NCBI GenBank assembly: GCA_022600955.1 | Contig: JAHZJK010000029.1 | Coordinates: 1-64,000, forward strand | Source of the DNA: Gammaproteobacteria bacterium | Lineage (GTDB): Bacteria; Pseudomonadota; Gammaproteobacteria; Steroidobacterales; Woeseiaceae | DNA length: 64,000 bases | Direction of reading: 5' to 3' | Shown: piece by piece, positions 46,244 to 57,951 of the stretch | How the letters are laid out: each line of letters begins with the position of its first letter | Numbering within the stretch: position 1 is the first letter of the stretch | Notes under the pieces: generated by a model | Databases searched by the model: none | What the model was told of the DNA's origin: nothing | Seen by the model: the letters and a program-made list of their open reading frames with translations, nothing else | Program-made: the position numbers and the translations under genes

Positions 46244-47548
46244 CTATTGCTCCGCAATGCTGATTTCGCCACCAATTGACCGCAGGCACTCGCAGAACCC
46301 GGGGAACGAAGTCTCTACGGCGGCGACGTCGTCGACGACCACTGTGTCCCCCGCTACAAGTCCGCCGACCGCAAGTGCCATGGCGATTCGATGATCGCCC
46401 TGACTCTCAACGACTCCGCCACTCAGCATGCCACCATGCACCACCGCACCGTCGGCAGATTCGTCGACCTGCACGCCGAGTGCTCTTAATCCGGCAGACA
46501 TGGCCGCTATACGGTCACTCTCTTTTACTCTTAGCTCACCGATTCCTGAAAACTCGGTGTTACCACTCGCGGTCGCCGCTGCCACGAACAGCACAGGAAA
46601 CTCGTCGATCGCGAGAGACACTAGCTCCGGATCGACCAAACCACCCTGAAGTGCGGATGCCCGCACCCGGATGTCAGCAACTGGTTCCGCACCCATCGTG
46701 CGTTCATTTTCCAGCTCAATGCTGCCGCCCATGCTGCGTAAAATATCAATAACGCCCGTGCGCGTCGGGTTGATTCCGACTCCTTCTATCAACACGTCGC
46801 CATTTTCAGAGATCAGCGCCGCGAGCATCACAAATGCCGCCGACGACAAGTCCGCCGGTACGTCGACGGCACAAGCCTTTAGCCGCTGGCCGCCCTCAAG
46901 TCCGATCCTGCCACCTGAATTGCTTACGCTAACCCCCATCGAGGTCAACATTCTTTCTGTATGATCGCGAGTAATGTCCGGCTCGGTAACGCTCGTAGTG
47001 CCCTCGGCATACAGACCTGCAAGCAAAACTGCAGACTTCACCTGCGCACTCGCCATCGGCAAATCATAGTGAATCCCGGCGAGCCGCAATCCCCCTGAAA
47101 TCTGCAGCGGCGGAGTACCGTCACAGTCGCTTTCGATGGCCGCTCCCATGCGTGTCAGTGGCGTAATGATTCGGCCCATCGGGCGGCTGTTCAGCGATTC
47201 GTCACCTGTTAATACGGTCGCGAACGGCTGGCCCGCCAACAACCCCGCCATCAATCGCATCGCTGTGCCGGAGTTCCCCAGGTCCAGGTGATGTTCGGGC
47301 GCACGCAGACCGTTCAGGCCTGCGCCGTGCACGGTCAACTGTGTGGCACTGTGCGTTTCGACTTCAACACCCAATTGACGCATCGCATCAAGCGTTGCGA
47401 GACAGTCCTCGCCCGCCAGGAACCCACTGATATGCGTACGCCCATCGGCGATGCCTCCGAGCATCAGAGCCCGATGAGAAACCGACTTGTCACCTGGAAC
47501 GGTGACCGTCGCATCGCCGATCCTGGACGGTGTGACTTCGAAGCGCAT
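46244..47548 (-). CDS. aroA: EPSP synthase (3-phosphoshikimate 1-carboxyvinyltransferase)
   Basis: AroA joins PEP to shikimate 3-phosphate, the sixth step to chorismate. It has 434 residues. Visible are the N-terminal VPGDKSVSHRALMLGGIA, the substrate segment DLGNSGTAMRLMAGLLA and RVKESDRIAAMSAGLRALG. In the glyphosate-site region it reads LGNSGTAMRL with TGDESLNSRPMGR. It follows pheA by 6 bases and precedes cmk by one base. Confidence 0.96.
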   Translation of the reverse strand: MRFEVTPSRIGDATVTVPGDKSVSHRALMLGGIADGRTHISGFLAGEDCLATLDAMRQLGVEVETHSATQLTVHGAGLNGLRAPEHHLDLGNSGTAMRLMAGLLAGQPFATVLTGDESLNSRPMGRIITPLTRMGAAIESDCDGTPPLQISGGLRLAGIHYDLPMASAQVKSAVLLAGLYAEGTTSVTEPDITRDHTERMLTSMGVSVSNSGGRIGLEGGQRLKACAVDVPADLSSAAFVMLAALISENGDVLIEGVGINPTRTGVIDILRSMGGSIELENERTMGAEPVADIRVRASALQGGLVDPELVSLAIDEFPVLFVAAATASGNTEFSGIGELRVKESDRIAAMSAGLRALGVQVDESADGAVVHGGMLSGGVVESQGDHRIAMALAVGGLVAGDTVVVDDVAAVETSFPGFCECLRSIGGEISIAEQ

Positions 47549-47554
47549 GAAGAG

Positions 47555-48667
47555 CTAGCCAACCGCCTTAGGATAGGCGCCGAGAACGCGAAACAACGAA
47601 GCATCACTTTCCAGTTTGGCCAATGCGTCCGCAACAGGCGATTCCTCTGCATGACCTTCGAGGTCGAGAAAAAATACGTAGTCCCAATTCTTGCGTCGCG
47701 ATGGCCGTGATTCGATACGCGTCATGCTTACACCGAAATCAGCAAGCGGCTGCAGGAGATGGTGCAGTACGCCGGCCCCACCTTTGGTATCTCCGGTGGA
47801 AATCAACAAGGTAGTCTTGTCGCTGCCACTTGCAGCCAACAGCTGCCGGCCGATAACCAGAAAGCGCGTAGCGTTGTCCGGGCGATCTTCAATATTGTTA
47901 ACAAGAATGTTCAACTCATAGACATCCGCAGCGACATCCGGTCCGATGGCCGCTGTGCCATCTTCATCTCGCGCGCGACGTGCGCCAGCAGCATTGCTGG
48001 TCATGCCGATCAACTCAACGTGCGGCAGGTATTCCCGAATCCAGCCTCGACATTGAGCCAGAGATTGTTCGTGGGCGCAGATGCGCTCGATGTTTTCAAG
48101 CCCCTGCATTCGGCCCATCACGTGTTGCTCAATCTTGAGCTCGATCTCTCCCGAAATCTTCAGCGGCGAGGTCAGGAACATATCCAGAGTATTGTTGACC
48201 GAGCCTTCGGTCGAATTCTCGATAGGCACGACACCGAAATCGGCAGCGCCACATTCGACTTCCTGAAAAACTTCATCAATCGTGTGAAAAGGAAGTGCCC
48301 GTACTGAGTGCCCGAAATGCTTGAATACGGCCGTCTGGGTAAACGTTCCTTCCGGACCAAGAAATCCAATTTTCAATGGTTCCTGTTGCGCCAGGCATGC
48401 AGACATGATCTCTCTAAACAGGCGCAGCATCTCATCATCACGCATCGGACCCGTATTGCGCTCGACCACATTGCGGAGCACTTCCGCTTCACGCTCAGGC
48501 CGATAATAATTCACGGCGGATCCGAGGTCGCCTTTTGCTACCCCGACTTGCTGCGCAAACGTCGCACGCTCGTTGATTAGCGCCTGAATGCGTTCATCGA
48601 TTTCATTGATGCGCGTGCGAATCTCCGAGAGATCCGTGACCTGTTTGTCTTTGCCCGAAGCAGTCAT
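47555..48667 (-). CDS. pheA: Bifunctional chorismate mutase / prephenate dehydratase
   Basis: The P-protein of phenylalanine synthesis, 370 residues. It has an N-terminal AroQ-type chorismate mutase (about 10-95, RTRINEIDERIQALINERATFA), then prephenate dehydratase (about 98-275, IGFLGPEGTFTQTAVFKHFG ... GVVPIENSTEGSV). A C-terminal ACT domain follows, with the phenylalanine site MTRIESRPSRRKNWDYVFFLD. Feedback by Phe is expected. It lies between serA and aroA. Confidence 0.97.
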   Translation of the reverse strand: MTASGKDKQVTDLSEIRTRINEIDERIQALINERATFAQQVGVAKGDLGSAVNYYRPEREAEVLRNVVERNTGPMRDDEMLRLFREIMSACLAQQEPLKIGFLGPEGTFTQTAVFKHFGHSVRALPFHTIDEVFQEVECGAADFGVVPIENSTEGSVNNTLDMFLTSPLKISGEIELKIEQHVMGRMQGLENIERICAHEQSLAQCRGWIREYLPHVELIGMTSNAAGARRARDEDGTAAIGPDVAADVYELNILVNNIEDRPDNATRFLVIGRQLLAASGSDKTTLLISTGDTKGGAGVLHHLLQPLADFGVSMTRIESRPSRRKNWDYVFFLDLEGHAEESPVADALAKLESDASLFRVLGAYPKAVG

Positions 48668-48705
48668 TCCTCACCTGACAACGAAAACCTAACGGAATCC
48701 TGAGG

Positions 48706-49881
48706 TTATACAGGCTTACCGAGATTTCGCAACGTCAAAACACCTTCAATTGAGGCAATGTGATCCAGCATCTCCCTGGAAGGCTCGGCGTTTACATCAA
48801 CGATCGTATAGGCGAGATCACCACTGGACTTGTTCAACAGGTCCTCGATATTCAATCCCGCGTCAGCAATGCAGGTCGATATCTGACCGACCATGTTCGG
48901 AACGTTTGCGTTGGCTACCGTGATTCGCCAGGCATCCAGTCTTGCGAGCCGCGCCTCAGGAAAATTAACCGCAAACCGGACGTTGCCGTTCTCGAGATAA
49001 TCCTTCACATTTTCCGCGACCATGATGGCGCAGTTCTGCTCCGCTTCGGCCGTTGACGCGCCAAGGTGCGGCAACGCAACCGCTTTCGGGTGAGCGATCG
49101 ACTCCGGAGTCGGGAAATCGGTTACGAAAGCATGCAGCTTGCCACTGTCCAATGCAGCTAGCGCCGCAGATTCGTCAACGACCCCGCCGCGAGCAAAATT
49201 GACGAGCACCGCACCATCGTTCATCAACCCCAGACGGTCCGCATTGACCAGGTTGCGGGTGGCGTCAATGAGGGGCACGTGCAGCGTGAGAAAGTCCGCA
49301 TGCTGGAACAGTTGGTCAAGCGTCTCTGCGTACTCAACTCCGGAGGACAACTGCCAGGCGTTTCGCACCGTAATCGCGGGATCGAAGCCAACAACCTTCA
49401 TGCCCAAAGCCAATGCTGCATTGGCGACTTCCACACCGATTGCACCAAGACCCACAACGCCAAGCGTCTTGCCTGGCAATTCGAAGCCTACGAACTGCTT
49501 CTTGCCCGCCTCTACTGCCTTGTTCAGAGAATCGCCGGTCTCTTTCAGAGCCGAGACGTATTCACTCGCTCCACACAAGTTGCGAGCGCCAATCAACATG
49601 CCGGCAATCGCAAGCTCCTTAACGGCATTTGCATTCGCACCGGGAGCGTTGAACACGGGAACACCGCGTTGCGCCATTTCATCGATAGGGATGTTATTCG
49701 TCCCTGCACCAGCGCGACCAATGGCCACAACTGTCTTCGGAATGTCCATATCGTGCATATTGTGCGAGCGTAACAGGACCGCGTCCGGATGCGTGATCTC
49801 CGAGGCTACCTCGAACCGTTCCCGCGGTAGCCGTCTTAATCCTTCAACCGCGATGTTATTGAGTGTCTGAATTTTGTACAT
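48706..49881 (-). CDS. serA: D-3-phosphoglycerate dehydrogenase
   Basis: SerA starts serine synthesis from 3-phosphoglycerate. The 391-residue protein has the NAD-binding motif LGVVGLGAIGVEVANAALALGM, the active-site segments NFARGGVVDESAAL and ALPHLGASTAEAE, and a C-terminal ACT domain. I choose ATG 49881 (MYKIQTLNN), matching the short family N-terminus. An ATG at 49920 overlapping the serC stop is in frame but would add 13 non-homologous residues. Confidence 0.95.
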   Translation of the reverse strand: MYKIQTLNNIAVEGLRRLPRERFEVASEITHPDAVLLRSHNMHDMDIPKTVVAIGRAGAGTNNIPIDEMAQRGVPVFNAPGANANAVKELAIAGMLIGARNLCGASEYVSALKETGDSLNKAVEAGKKQFVGFELPGKTLGVVGLGAIGVEVANAALALGMKVVGFDPAITVRNAWQLSSGVEYAETLDQLFQHADFLTLHVPLIDATRNLVNADRLGLMNDGAVLVNFARGGVVDESAALAALDSGKLHAFVTDFPTPESIAHPKAVALPHLGASTAEAEQNCAIMVAENVKDYLENGNVRFAVNFPEARLARLDAWRITVANANVPNMVGQISTCIADAGLNIEDLLNKSSGDLAYTIVDVNAEPSREMLDHIASIEGVLTLRNLGKPV

Positions 49882-49912
49882 GATCGTATCGTTACCGAGC
49901 CGCAAGGCTCTC

Positions 49913-50992
49913 CTAGCCATATTTGTTTTGAAAGTCAGTCATGAAAGCGATCAGTGCATCCACCGCCTCTTCGTTGACAGCGTTATAGATCGACGCCCGC
50001 ATGCCGCCCACTGATCGATGCCCTTTCAGGTTCGTCAGGCCGGCAGCCTTACTCTCTTCGAGAAACGTGGCGTCAAGAGTTGCATCGGCCAGTATGAATG
50101 GGACATTCATCCACGACCGGCAGTCTACAGCGACAGGGTTACTGTAAAACTCCAGGCTGTCGATTGCGGCGTACAATTTGCTTGCTTTGCGTTCATTGAT
50201 TTTCGCGATCGCTGAGACTCCGCCTTTGCTCTTAAGCCAGGAAAAGACGTGGTCCGCGACGTACCAGGCGAAAGTCGGGGGTGTATTCGTCATTGAGTCC
50301 GAATCGGCGTACGACTTCCAGGTCATAAGGTGCGGATTGCTCGAACGAGCTTTGTCGAGCAATTCGTTCTTCACGATAACAACCGTGATACCGGCCGGTC
50401 CGATGTTCTTCTGCGCGCCTGCGTAGATGACGCCAAATTTGCTGACATCAATTGGCCGCGACAGAATCGTGCTCGACATGTCTGCGACCAGAGGAACGTC
50501 ACCACTGGGCACGAAATGAAATTCGACGCCGGCAATTGTTTCGTTCGGTGTGTAGTGCAGATACGCCGCACGGTCACTTCGCGCCCAGCTTGCTTCATCC
50601 GGGATGTAGCTAAAGTTCTTGTCGGAAGCGTCTGCGATGACTTTCGCATTGCAAAACTTCGCGGCTTCGGAGGCTGCTTTTTTGCCCCAGCTACCCGTAA
50701 CAACGTAGTCCGCGACATCGGTCGGGCTGGTGAGGTTCAGAGGCGCCATGGCCATTTGCATGGTCGCGCCACCTTGTGGGAACAAGACGCTGTAGTCATC
50801 CGGAACTTGCAAGAGCTCCCGCAAATTAGCCTCAGCACGTGCTGCCAGTTCTACAAACTCCTTGCTCCGGTGACTAACCTCCATGACAGACATGCCAGTG
50901 CCCTGCCAGTCATAGATTTCAGATTCGATTTTCTCAAGTACTTCGAGCGGAAGCGCTGCCGGGCCGGCACTAAAATTGTAGACGCGAGACAT
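49913..50992 (-). CDS. serC: Phosphoserine aminotransferase
   Basis: SerC transaminates 3-phosphohydroxypyruvate; it also serves pyridoxal 5'-phosphate synthesis. It has 359 residues. Signatures are the N-terminal YNFSAGPAALPLEVL, the PLP lysine in GVIYAGAQKNIGPAGITVVIV, and HRSVGGMRASIYNAV at the C-terminus. It is directly followed by serA, so two successive steps of serine synthesis are linked. Confidence 0.97.
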   Translation of the reverse strand: MSRVYNFSAGPAALPLEVLEKIESEIYDWQGTGMSVMEVSHRSKEFVELAARAEANLRELLQVPDDYSVLFPQGGATMQMAMAPLNLTSPTDVADYVVTGSWGKKAASEAAKFCNAKVIADASDKNFSYIPDEASWARSDRAAYLHYTPNETIAGVEFHFVPSGDVPLVADMSSTILSRPIDVSKFGVIYAGAQKNIGPAGITVVIVKNELLDKARSSNPHLMTWKSYADSDSMTNTPPTFAWYVADHVFSWLKSKGGVSAIAKINERKASKLYAAIDSLEFYSNPVAVDCRSWMNVPFILADATLDATFLEESKAAGLTNLKGHRSVGGMRASIYNAVNEEAVDALIAFMTDFQNKYG

Positions 50993-51110
50993 GTCGCTGT
51001 GGTCCTTCGGGATTCGCTGTGAGGTCGACGATTAGCCGTCAAGTATAGGGCGCGTATTGTTACGTTTTAGAGAACGAAATGCACTAAGTAAATAGACTTA
51101 AGCAAACGTC

Positions 51111-51141
51111 AATAACGCATAAGCCGCACCAACTTGGTGCG

Positions 51142-51146
<5 letters not shown>
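51111..51146. repeat. Inverted repeat spanning the gyrA stop codon
   Basis: AATAACGC (51111-51118) and GCGTTATT (51139-51146) are perfect inverted repeats, and GCACC/GGTGC (51126-51130 / 51136-51140) form a nested hairpin sharing two bases with the outer arm. The gyrA stop codon lies within the right arm. There is no U-tract, so termination would be atypical. Confidence 0.5.
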
Positions 51147-53682
<2,536 letters not shown>

Positions 53683-53936
53683 ATTTACCTACTTTTCCTG
53701 CCCAAACTTTCAGCGCTGTCCCGCTCGACAAAGCGGAATCGACGGATCATATCTTGCTGGATTTCAGGCGAACTTTGTTGTGTCGTTTCTGGACTGATTT
53801 CGGCCATTTACCAGCGGCCGGATGAGGCTTGGAATAATACCATAGGAGGTGCCGAAACAGCAGTGTTTTCGCCCCTTTCAGCGCATTTCAATGTAGCGCT
53901 GGCACTGCCCCCAATGACGCGTATACTCCCCCGACT

Positions 53937-55274
53937 ATGCAGCATTGCGACACCCTGATCGCGCCCCGCTGGTGCGCCCCTGTAGACGACAACGACACGG
54001 TCCTTGAAGGCCATGCCGTGGTCGTCAATGACGGGCGGATTATCGAGCTACTGCCGCGAGCCGACGCAAACGAGAAATACCAGCCCAGCGTCGTCGTCGA
54101 GAAGCCCGACCACCTCCTCATACCCGGCTTCGTCAACGTGCACACGCATGCTGCCATGACCCTGCTTCGGGGGCTGGCAGACGACCTGCCACTGGAACCC
54201 TGGTTGCGCGAGGGAATCTGGCCGGCGGAGAAACGCTGGGTCAGCGCCGAGATGGTCAGAGACGGTACTGAACTCGCCATCGCGGAGATGATCGCGGGTG
54301 GCACCACCTGCTTCAGTGACCAGTACTTCTTTCCGGAAATCGTCGCTGAGACGGCGGTGGACCTGCACATGCGGGCCATGATCGGCACACCGGTCATTGA
54401 ATTTCCGACCGCGTGGGCAAACGATACTGCAGAATACCTGAGCAAAGCGAGCGACCTGGTCCATGACCCCTATGCGGACCACCCGCTGATATCCACCTGC
54501 TTCGCGCCGCATTCGACCTATGCGCTGTCGGAGGACTCGTTTATCGAACTGCGGGTCCTTGCGGACCAGCTGGACGCTCGCGTCCAGATTCACCTGCACG
54601 AGTCTGCGAATGAAGTCGCCGACGTCCTGGCACGAACCGGTGATCGACCTTTCGAGACGCTGCGTCGGGTGGGCCTTGTGAACTCATCGTTGCTGGCGGT
54701 ACACGCTGTACACCTGGACGACAACGAAATCGCTGCGTTTGCGGATGCAGGCGTTTCTATCGCTCACTGCCCGCGATCCAATATGAAGCTCGCGAGTGGT
54801 ATCGCACCGGTTGCACGTTATATTGACGCTGGCATTCCCGTCGCAATCGGAACCGACGGCGCGGCCAGTAACAACGTCATGGATATGCTGTCTGAAATGC
54901 GCACAACAGCTCTGCTGGCAAAAGCTGTTGCAGACGATGCCGCGGCGATCCCGGCAAGCAAAGCCCTGCGGATGGCGACCCTGGATGGTGCCGCGGCGCT
55001 GGGCCTGGCGCACGAGACGGGGTCGATAACGGCTGGCAAGTGGGCCGACCTGGCCTGCGTGGATCTGAGTCCACTGCACAGTCAGCCGGTCTATGATCCG
55101 GTATCGCAGCTGGTATACACCGCTCGAGCCGAGCAAGTGACGGATGTCTGGATCGCCGGGAAGCAGCAGCTTGAAAACCGCCGCCTGACACAGATTGATA
55201 CACAGAACTTGCGGACACGCAGCAACGAATGGCGAGACAGAATAGCGTCCAGCACAGGAACCAGGAACGACTAG
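53937..55274 (+). CDS. mtaD: 5-methylthioadenosine/S-adenosylhomocysteine deaminase
   Basis: A TRZ/ATZ-family amidohydrolase of 445 residues. The zinc ligands are in NVHTHAAMTLLRGLADD (HxH), QIHLHESANEV and VHAVHLDDNEIAAF, and the aspartate is in GTDGAASNNVMDML. MtaD deaminates methylthioadenosine and SAH to inosine derivatives. It heads mtaD-ubiG-mupP-rmuC-yciK, an order close to that in Pseudomonas aeruginosa (PA3170-PA3173). No ribosome binding site is obvious at ATG 53937. The 254-base space to the divergent gyrA holds both promoters. Confidence 0.9.
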   Translation: MQHCDTLIAPRWCAPVDDNDTVLEGHAVVVNDGRIIELLPRADANEKYQPSVVVEKPDHLLIPGFVNVHTHAAMTLLRGLADDLPLEPWLREGIWPAEKRWVSAEMVRDGTELAIAEMIAGGTTCFSDQYFFPEIVAETAVDLHMRAMIGTPVIEFPTAWANDTAEYLSKASDLVHDPYADHPLISTCFAPHSTYALSEDSFIELRVLADQLDARVQIHLHESANEVADVLARTGDRPFETLRRVGLVNSSLLAVHAVHLDDNEIAAFADAGVSIAHCPRSNMKLASGIAPVARYIDAGIPVAIGTDGAASNNVMDMLSEMRTTALLAKAVADDAAAIPASKALRMATLDGAAALGLAHETGSITAGKWADLACVDLSPLHSQPVYDPVSQLVYTARAEQVTDVWIAGKQQLENRRLTQIDTQNLRTRSNEWRDRIASSTGTRND

Positions 55275-55278
55275 CCCT

Positions 55279-55986
55279 ATGAGTACCGTACGAGACAACG
55301 TCGACCCGGCTGAGGTCGCCAAGTTTGATGCCCTGGCTGCACGCTGGTGGGATGAGTCCGGCGAGTTCAGGCCGTTGCACCAGATCAATCCATTACGCCT
55401 CGACTGGATTCGTCAGCATGTCGCGCTTAAAGGCCAGAAGATCGTTGATATCGGTTGCGGCGGTGGGATCCTGACGGAGTCCATGGCCAGCTGCGGGGCC
55501 GACGTGACCGGCATTGATATGGCAGAAGCGCCACTCGCTGTCGCCAAATTGCACCTGCATGAATCGAACCTCGACATTCATTACCGGCAATCAACGGCCG
55601 AAGAGCTCGCAGGAAAAGAAGCCGGACAGTACGACATTGTCACGTGCCTCGAAATGCTGGAGCACGTGCCAGATCCTGCGCAGGTCGTCCGCTCGTGTTT
55701 CGAGCTCGTCAAGCCAGGTGGCCACGTTTTCTTTTCCACGATCAACCGCAATCCGAAGTCATTCATGTTCGCGATAGTCGGTGCAGAGTATCTCCTGAGG
55801 CTGCTACCTGCGGGCACACACGAATACGAGAAATTCATCCGGCCGTCCGAACTCGAAGCCTGGTCGCGCAACGCGGGATTAAATCACAAGGACAGTATCG
55901 GCATGCACTACAACCCTCTGACGAAGGTTTACTCCCTCGGTCAGAACGTCGACGTTAATTACCTGATGTATTTTCAACGTGACTGA
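55279..55986 (+). CDS. ubiG: Ubiquinone biosynthesis O-methyltransferase
   Basis: UbiG methylates two hydroxyl groups in ubiquinone synthesis using SAM. The 235-residue protein has the N-terminal FDALAARWWDESGEFRPLHQINPLRLDWI, SAM motif I IVDIGCGGGILTESMA and later the membrane-contact region RLLPAGTHEYEKFIRPSEL. The link with mtaD makes sense: UbiG produces SAH, which mtaD can deaminate. It overlaps the phosphatase start by 8 bases. Confidence 0.97.
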   Translation: MSTVRDNVDPAEVAKFDALAARWWDESGEFRPLHQINPLRLDWIRQHVALKGQKIVDIGCGGGILTESMASCGADVTGIDMAEAPLAVAKLHLHESNLDIHYRQSTAEELAGKEAGQYDIVTCLEMLEHVPDPAQVVRSCFELVKPGGHVFFSTINRNPKSFMFAIVGAEYLLRLLPAGTHEYEKFIRPSELEAWSRNAGLNHKDSIGMHYNPLTKVYSLGQNVDVNYLMYFQRD

Positions 55987-56668
55987 GCTCAACGGCGAAG
56001 AATACAACGCGGTGCTGTTCGATCTCGATGGCACGCTGATCGATACTGCCCCTGACATGGTGGCAGTCTTGCAAGGCATGCAGCGCGATCATGGCATTGA
56101 GCCAGTTCCCTATAGCGTTGGCCGCTCGAATGTGTCCAATGGTGCGATCGGCCTGTTGTCGCTGGGCTTTCCCGAAATCGATGTGGTGTTTGGCGACCAG
56201 CTGCACGCCGAATACCTGGAACGCTACGCCGAGAACGTCTGTATCGAGTCCATGGTGTTTGAGGGCCTGAGTGAGCTGCTCGACGAACTGGACCGTGCAG
56301 AATGCCCGTGGGGCATCGTCACCAACAAACCCAAGCAACTGACCGGACCATTGGTCGTTGCATTGGGGCTCGAAGAGCGTCTTGCCTGTGTCGTCAGTGG
56401 TGACACGCTGCCAGTTCGAAAACCTGACCCGGCACCGATGTTTCTCGCGTGTGATATCGCTGGCGTCGACCCTGACTGCACCATCTACGTGGGCGATGCC
56501 GAACGAGACATCGAAGCCGGACAGAGAGCGGGTATGGCAACAATCGCAGCCGGCTACGGCTACATCACCGAGGACGACGACCCGCGCGAATGGGATGCTG
56601 ACGTCATCGCCATGAGTACCGAAGAACTGACGCAAATCGTCCTCAAAGCAGTTAGTCTTGAGTCCTGA
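55979..56668 (+). CDS. mupP: HAD phosphatase, probable N-acetylmuramate 6-phosphate phosphatase
   Basis: 229 residues, HAD superfamily class IA: motif I AVLFDLDGTLIDTAPDM, motif II IVTNKP, motif III KPDPAPM and motif IV VGDAERDIEAG. It resembles phosphoglycolate phosphatase in sequence. Its place between ubiG and a yciK-type gene is that of MupP in Pseudomonas, which acts in peptidoglycan recycling; hence mupP is preferred over gph. It starts at GTG 55979 inside ubiG. The choice between the two substrates rests on context. Confidence 0.85.
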   Translation: MTELNGEEYNAVLFDLDGTLIDTAPDMVAVLQGMQRDHGIEPVPYSVGRSNVSNGAIGLLSLGFPEIDVVFGDQLHAEYLERYAENVCIESMVFEGLSELLDELDRAECPWGIVTNKPKQLTGPLVVALGLEERLACVVSGDTLPVRKPDPAPMFLACDIAGVDPDCTIYVGDAERDIEAGQRAGMATIAAGYGYITEDDDPREWDADVIAMSTEELTQIVLKAVSLES

Positions 56669-57951
56669 TGATCTCGTTCTCGATAGATCCGTTGCTACTG
56701 CAATACGGCCTGCCAGCAGCCGGAATCGGCTTACTCCTTGGCGCCCTGATCGGCTGGCTCATTGCTCGTCGCCGCTCGCAACGACTGCTTACCGAGCTCG
56801 AGCAGGTCGGTCACGACCTGAAATCGCAGGAAGCCTTGCAGGAAGAACGCGAAGCCGCGTTTGAACTGGCTAACGCAAAGCTTACCCAGGCGTTTTCAGA
56901 TCTTTCCCACCGTTCGCTTCGAGCTAACAGCGATACTTTCCTGAAGCTTGCCGAGCAGAACCTCGGCACACACCAGGAACGCGCCAAACGCGAACTCAGC
57001 GAACGCGAGAAGGCCGTCGAGGCACTGGTCAAACCGATTAGCGATGCACTCGAGGCATCGCAAAAACAAATTTCCGAACTGGAGAAATCACGCTCCGAGG
57101 CCTACGGTGGAATCAAGACTCAGCTCGAGTCGATGCAGCTCAGCCAAAAGTCTTTGACACAGGAAACACACAACCTGGTGAAAGCGCTGCGCCGTCCCGA
57201 AGTGCGCGGCCGCTGGGGCGAAATCACATTGCGACGTCTCGTTGAGCTCGCCGGCATGGTTGAACACTGCGATTTCGTGGAGCAGGCGCATACTGAAACC
57301 GATGGGCAGGTCATCCGTCCGGACATGCTGGTTCGCATGCCCGACCAGCGCACTCTCGTTGTTGATGTCAAAACTCCGCTCGACGCCTACCTCGCAGCCG
57401 CAGAAGCCGAAGACGATGTGCAGCGTCAGCTTGGGCTGGAGCGACATGCGAAGAACGTGCGCTCACACATTCGCATGCTGTCATCCAAGGCCTACTGGAA
57501 CCAGTTCGACGACAGCCCGGAGTTTGTGATCCTGTTCATACCCGGTGACCAGTTCCTGAGCGCGGCTCTTAATGAAGAGCCCGACCTGATCGAATACGCG
57601 CTGTCGCATCAGATAATTCTCGCCACACCGACCAGTTTCGTCGCATTGCTGAAGGCTGTCGCCTACGGTTGGCGGCAGCTGTCACTGGCGGACAATGCAA
57701 AAGAGATTCGCGTGCTTGCGGAAGACCTCTACGGTCGCCTCGCAACGTTTGTAACACACATGAACAAAGTCGGGCGGCAACTGGCCAGCAGCGTAGAGAA
57801 CTACAATAAGGCGGTTGGCTCGCTGGAGCGTAACGTATTGCCGGGTGCCCGGAAATTTGTCGAACTGGGTGCGCACGCCAAAAAAGATATGGAAAAGCTG
57901 GAGTCACTGGAACAGGTTCCGCGGACGATGATAGAAGGAAATGACACTTGA
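56668..57951 (+). CDS. rmuC: DNA recombination protein RmuC
   Basis: 427 residues. An N-terminal membrane helix (GLPAAGIGLLLGALIGWLIA) leads into a coiled coil (about 35-160). Then comes the RmuC domain with RGRWGEITLRRLVELAGMVEHCDFVEQ and LVVDVKTPLDAYLAA, resembling a restriction-endonuclease fold. RmuC limits DNA inversion in E. coli; its activity is unsettled. The ATG shares one base with the mupP stop (TGATG). In Pseudomonas this position is not occupied by rmuC as far as I recall. Confidence 0.95.
   Translation: MISFSIDPLLLQYGLPAAGIGLLLGALIGWLIARRRSQRLLTELEQVGHDLKSQEALQEEREAAFELANAKLTQAFSDLSHRSLRANSDTFLKLAEQNLGTHQERAKRELSEREKAVEALVKPISDALEASQKQISELEKSRSEAYGGIKTQLESMQLSQKSLTQETHNLVKALRRPEVRGRWGEITLRRLVELAGMVEHCDFVEQAHTETDGQVIRPDMLVRMPDQRTLVVDVKTPLDAYLAAAEAEDDVQRQLGLERHAKNVRSHIRMLSSKAYWNQFDDSPEFVILFIPGDQFLSAALNEEPDLIEYALSHQIILATPTSFVALLKAVAYGWRQLSLADNAKEIRVLAEDLYGRLATFVTHMNKVGRQLASSVENYNKAVGSLERNVLPGARKFVELGAHAKKDMEKLESLEQVPRTMIEGNDT

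Noticed and set aside
53683-53936. Possible small gene between gyrA and mtaD
   Set aside because: No open frame with a ribosome binding site or family resemblance; the 254 bases are taken as divergent promoter space.
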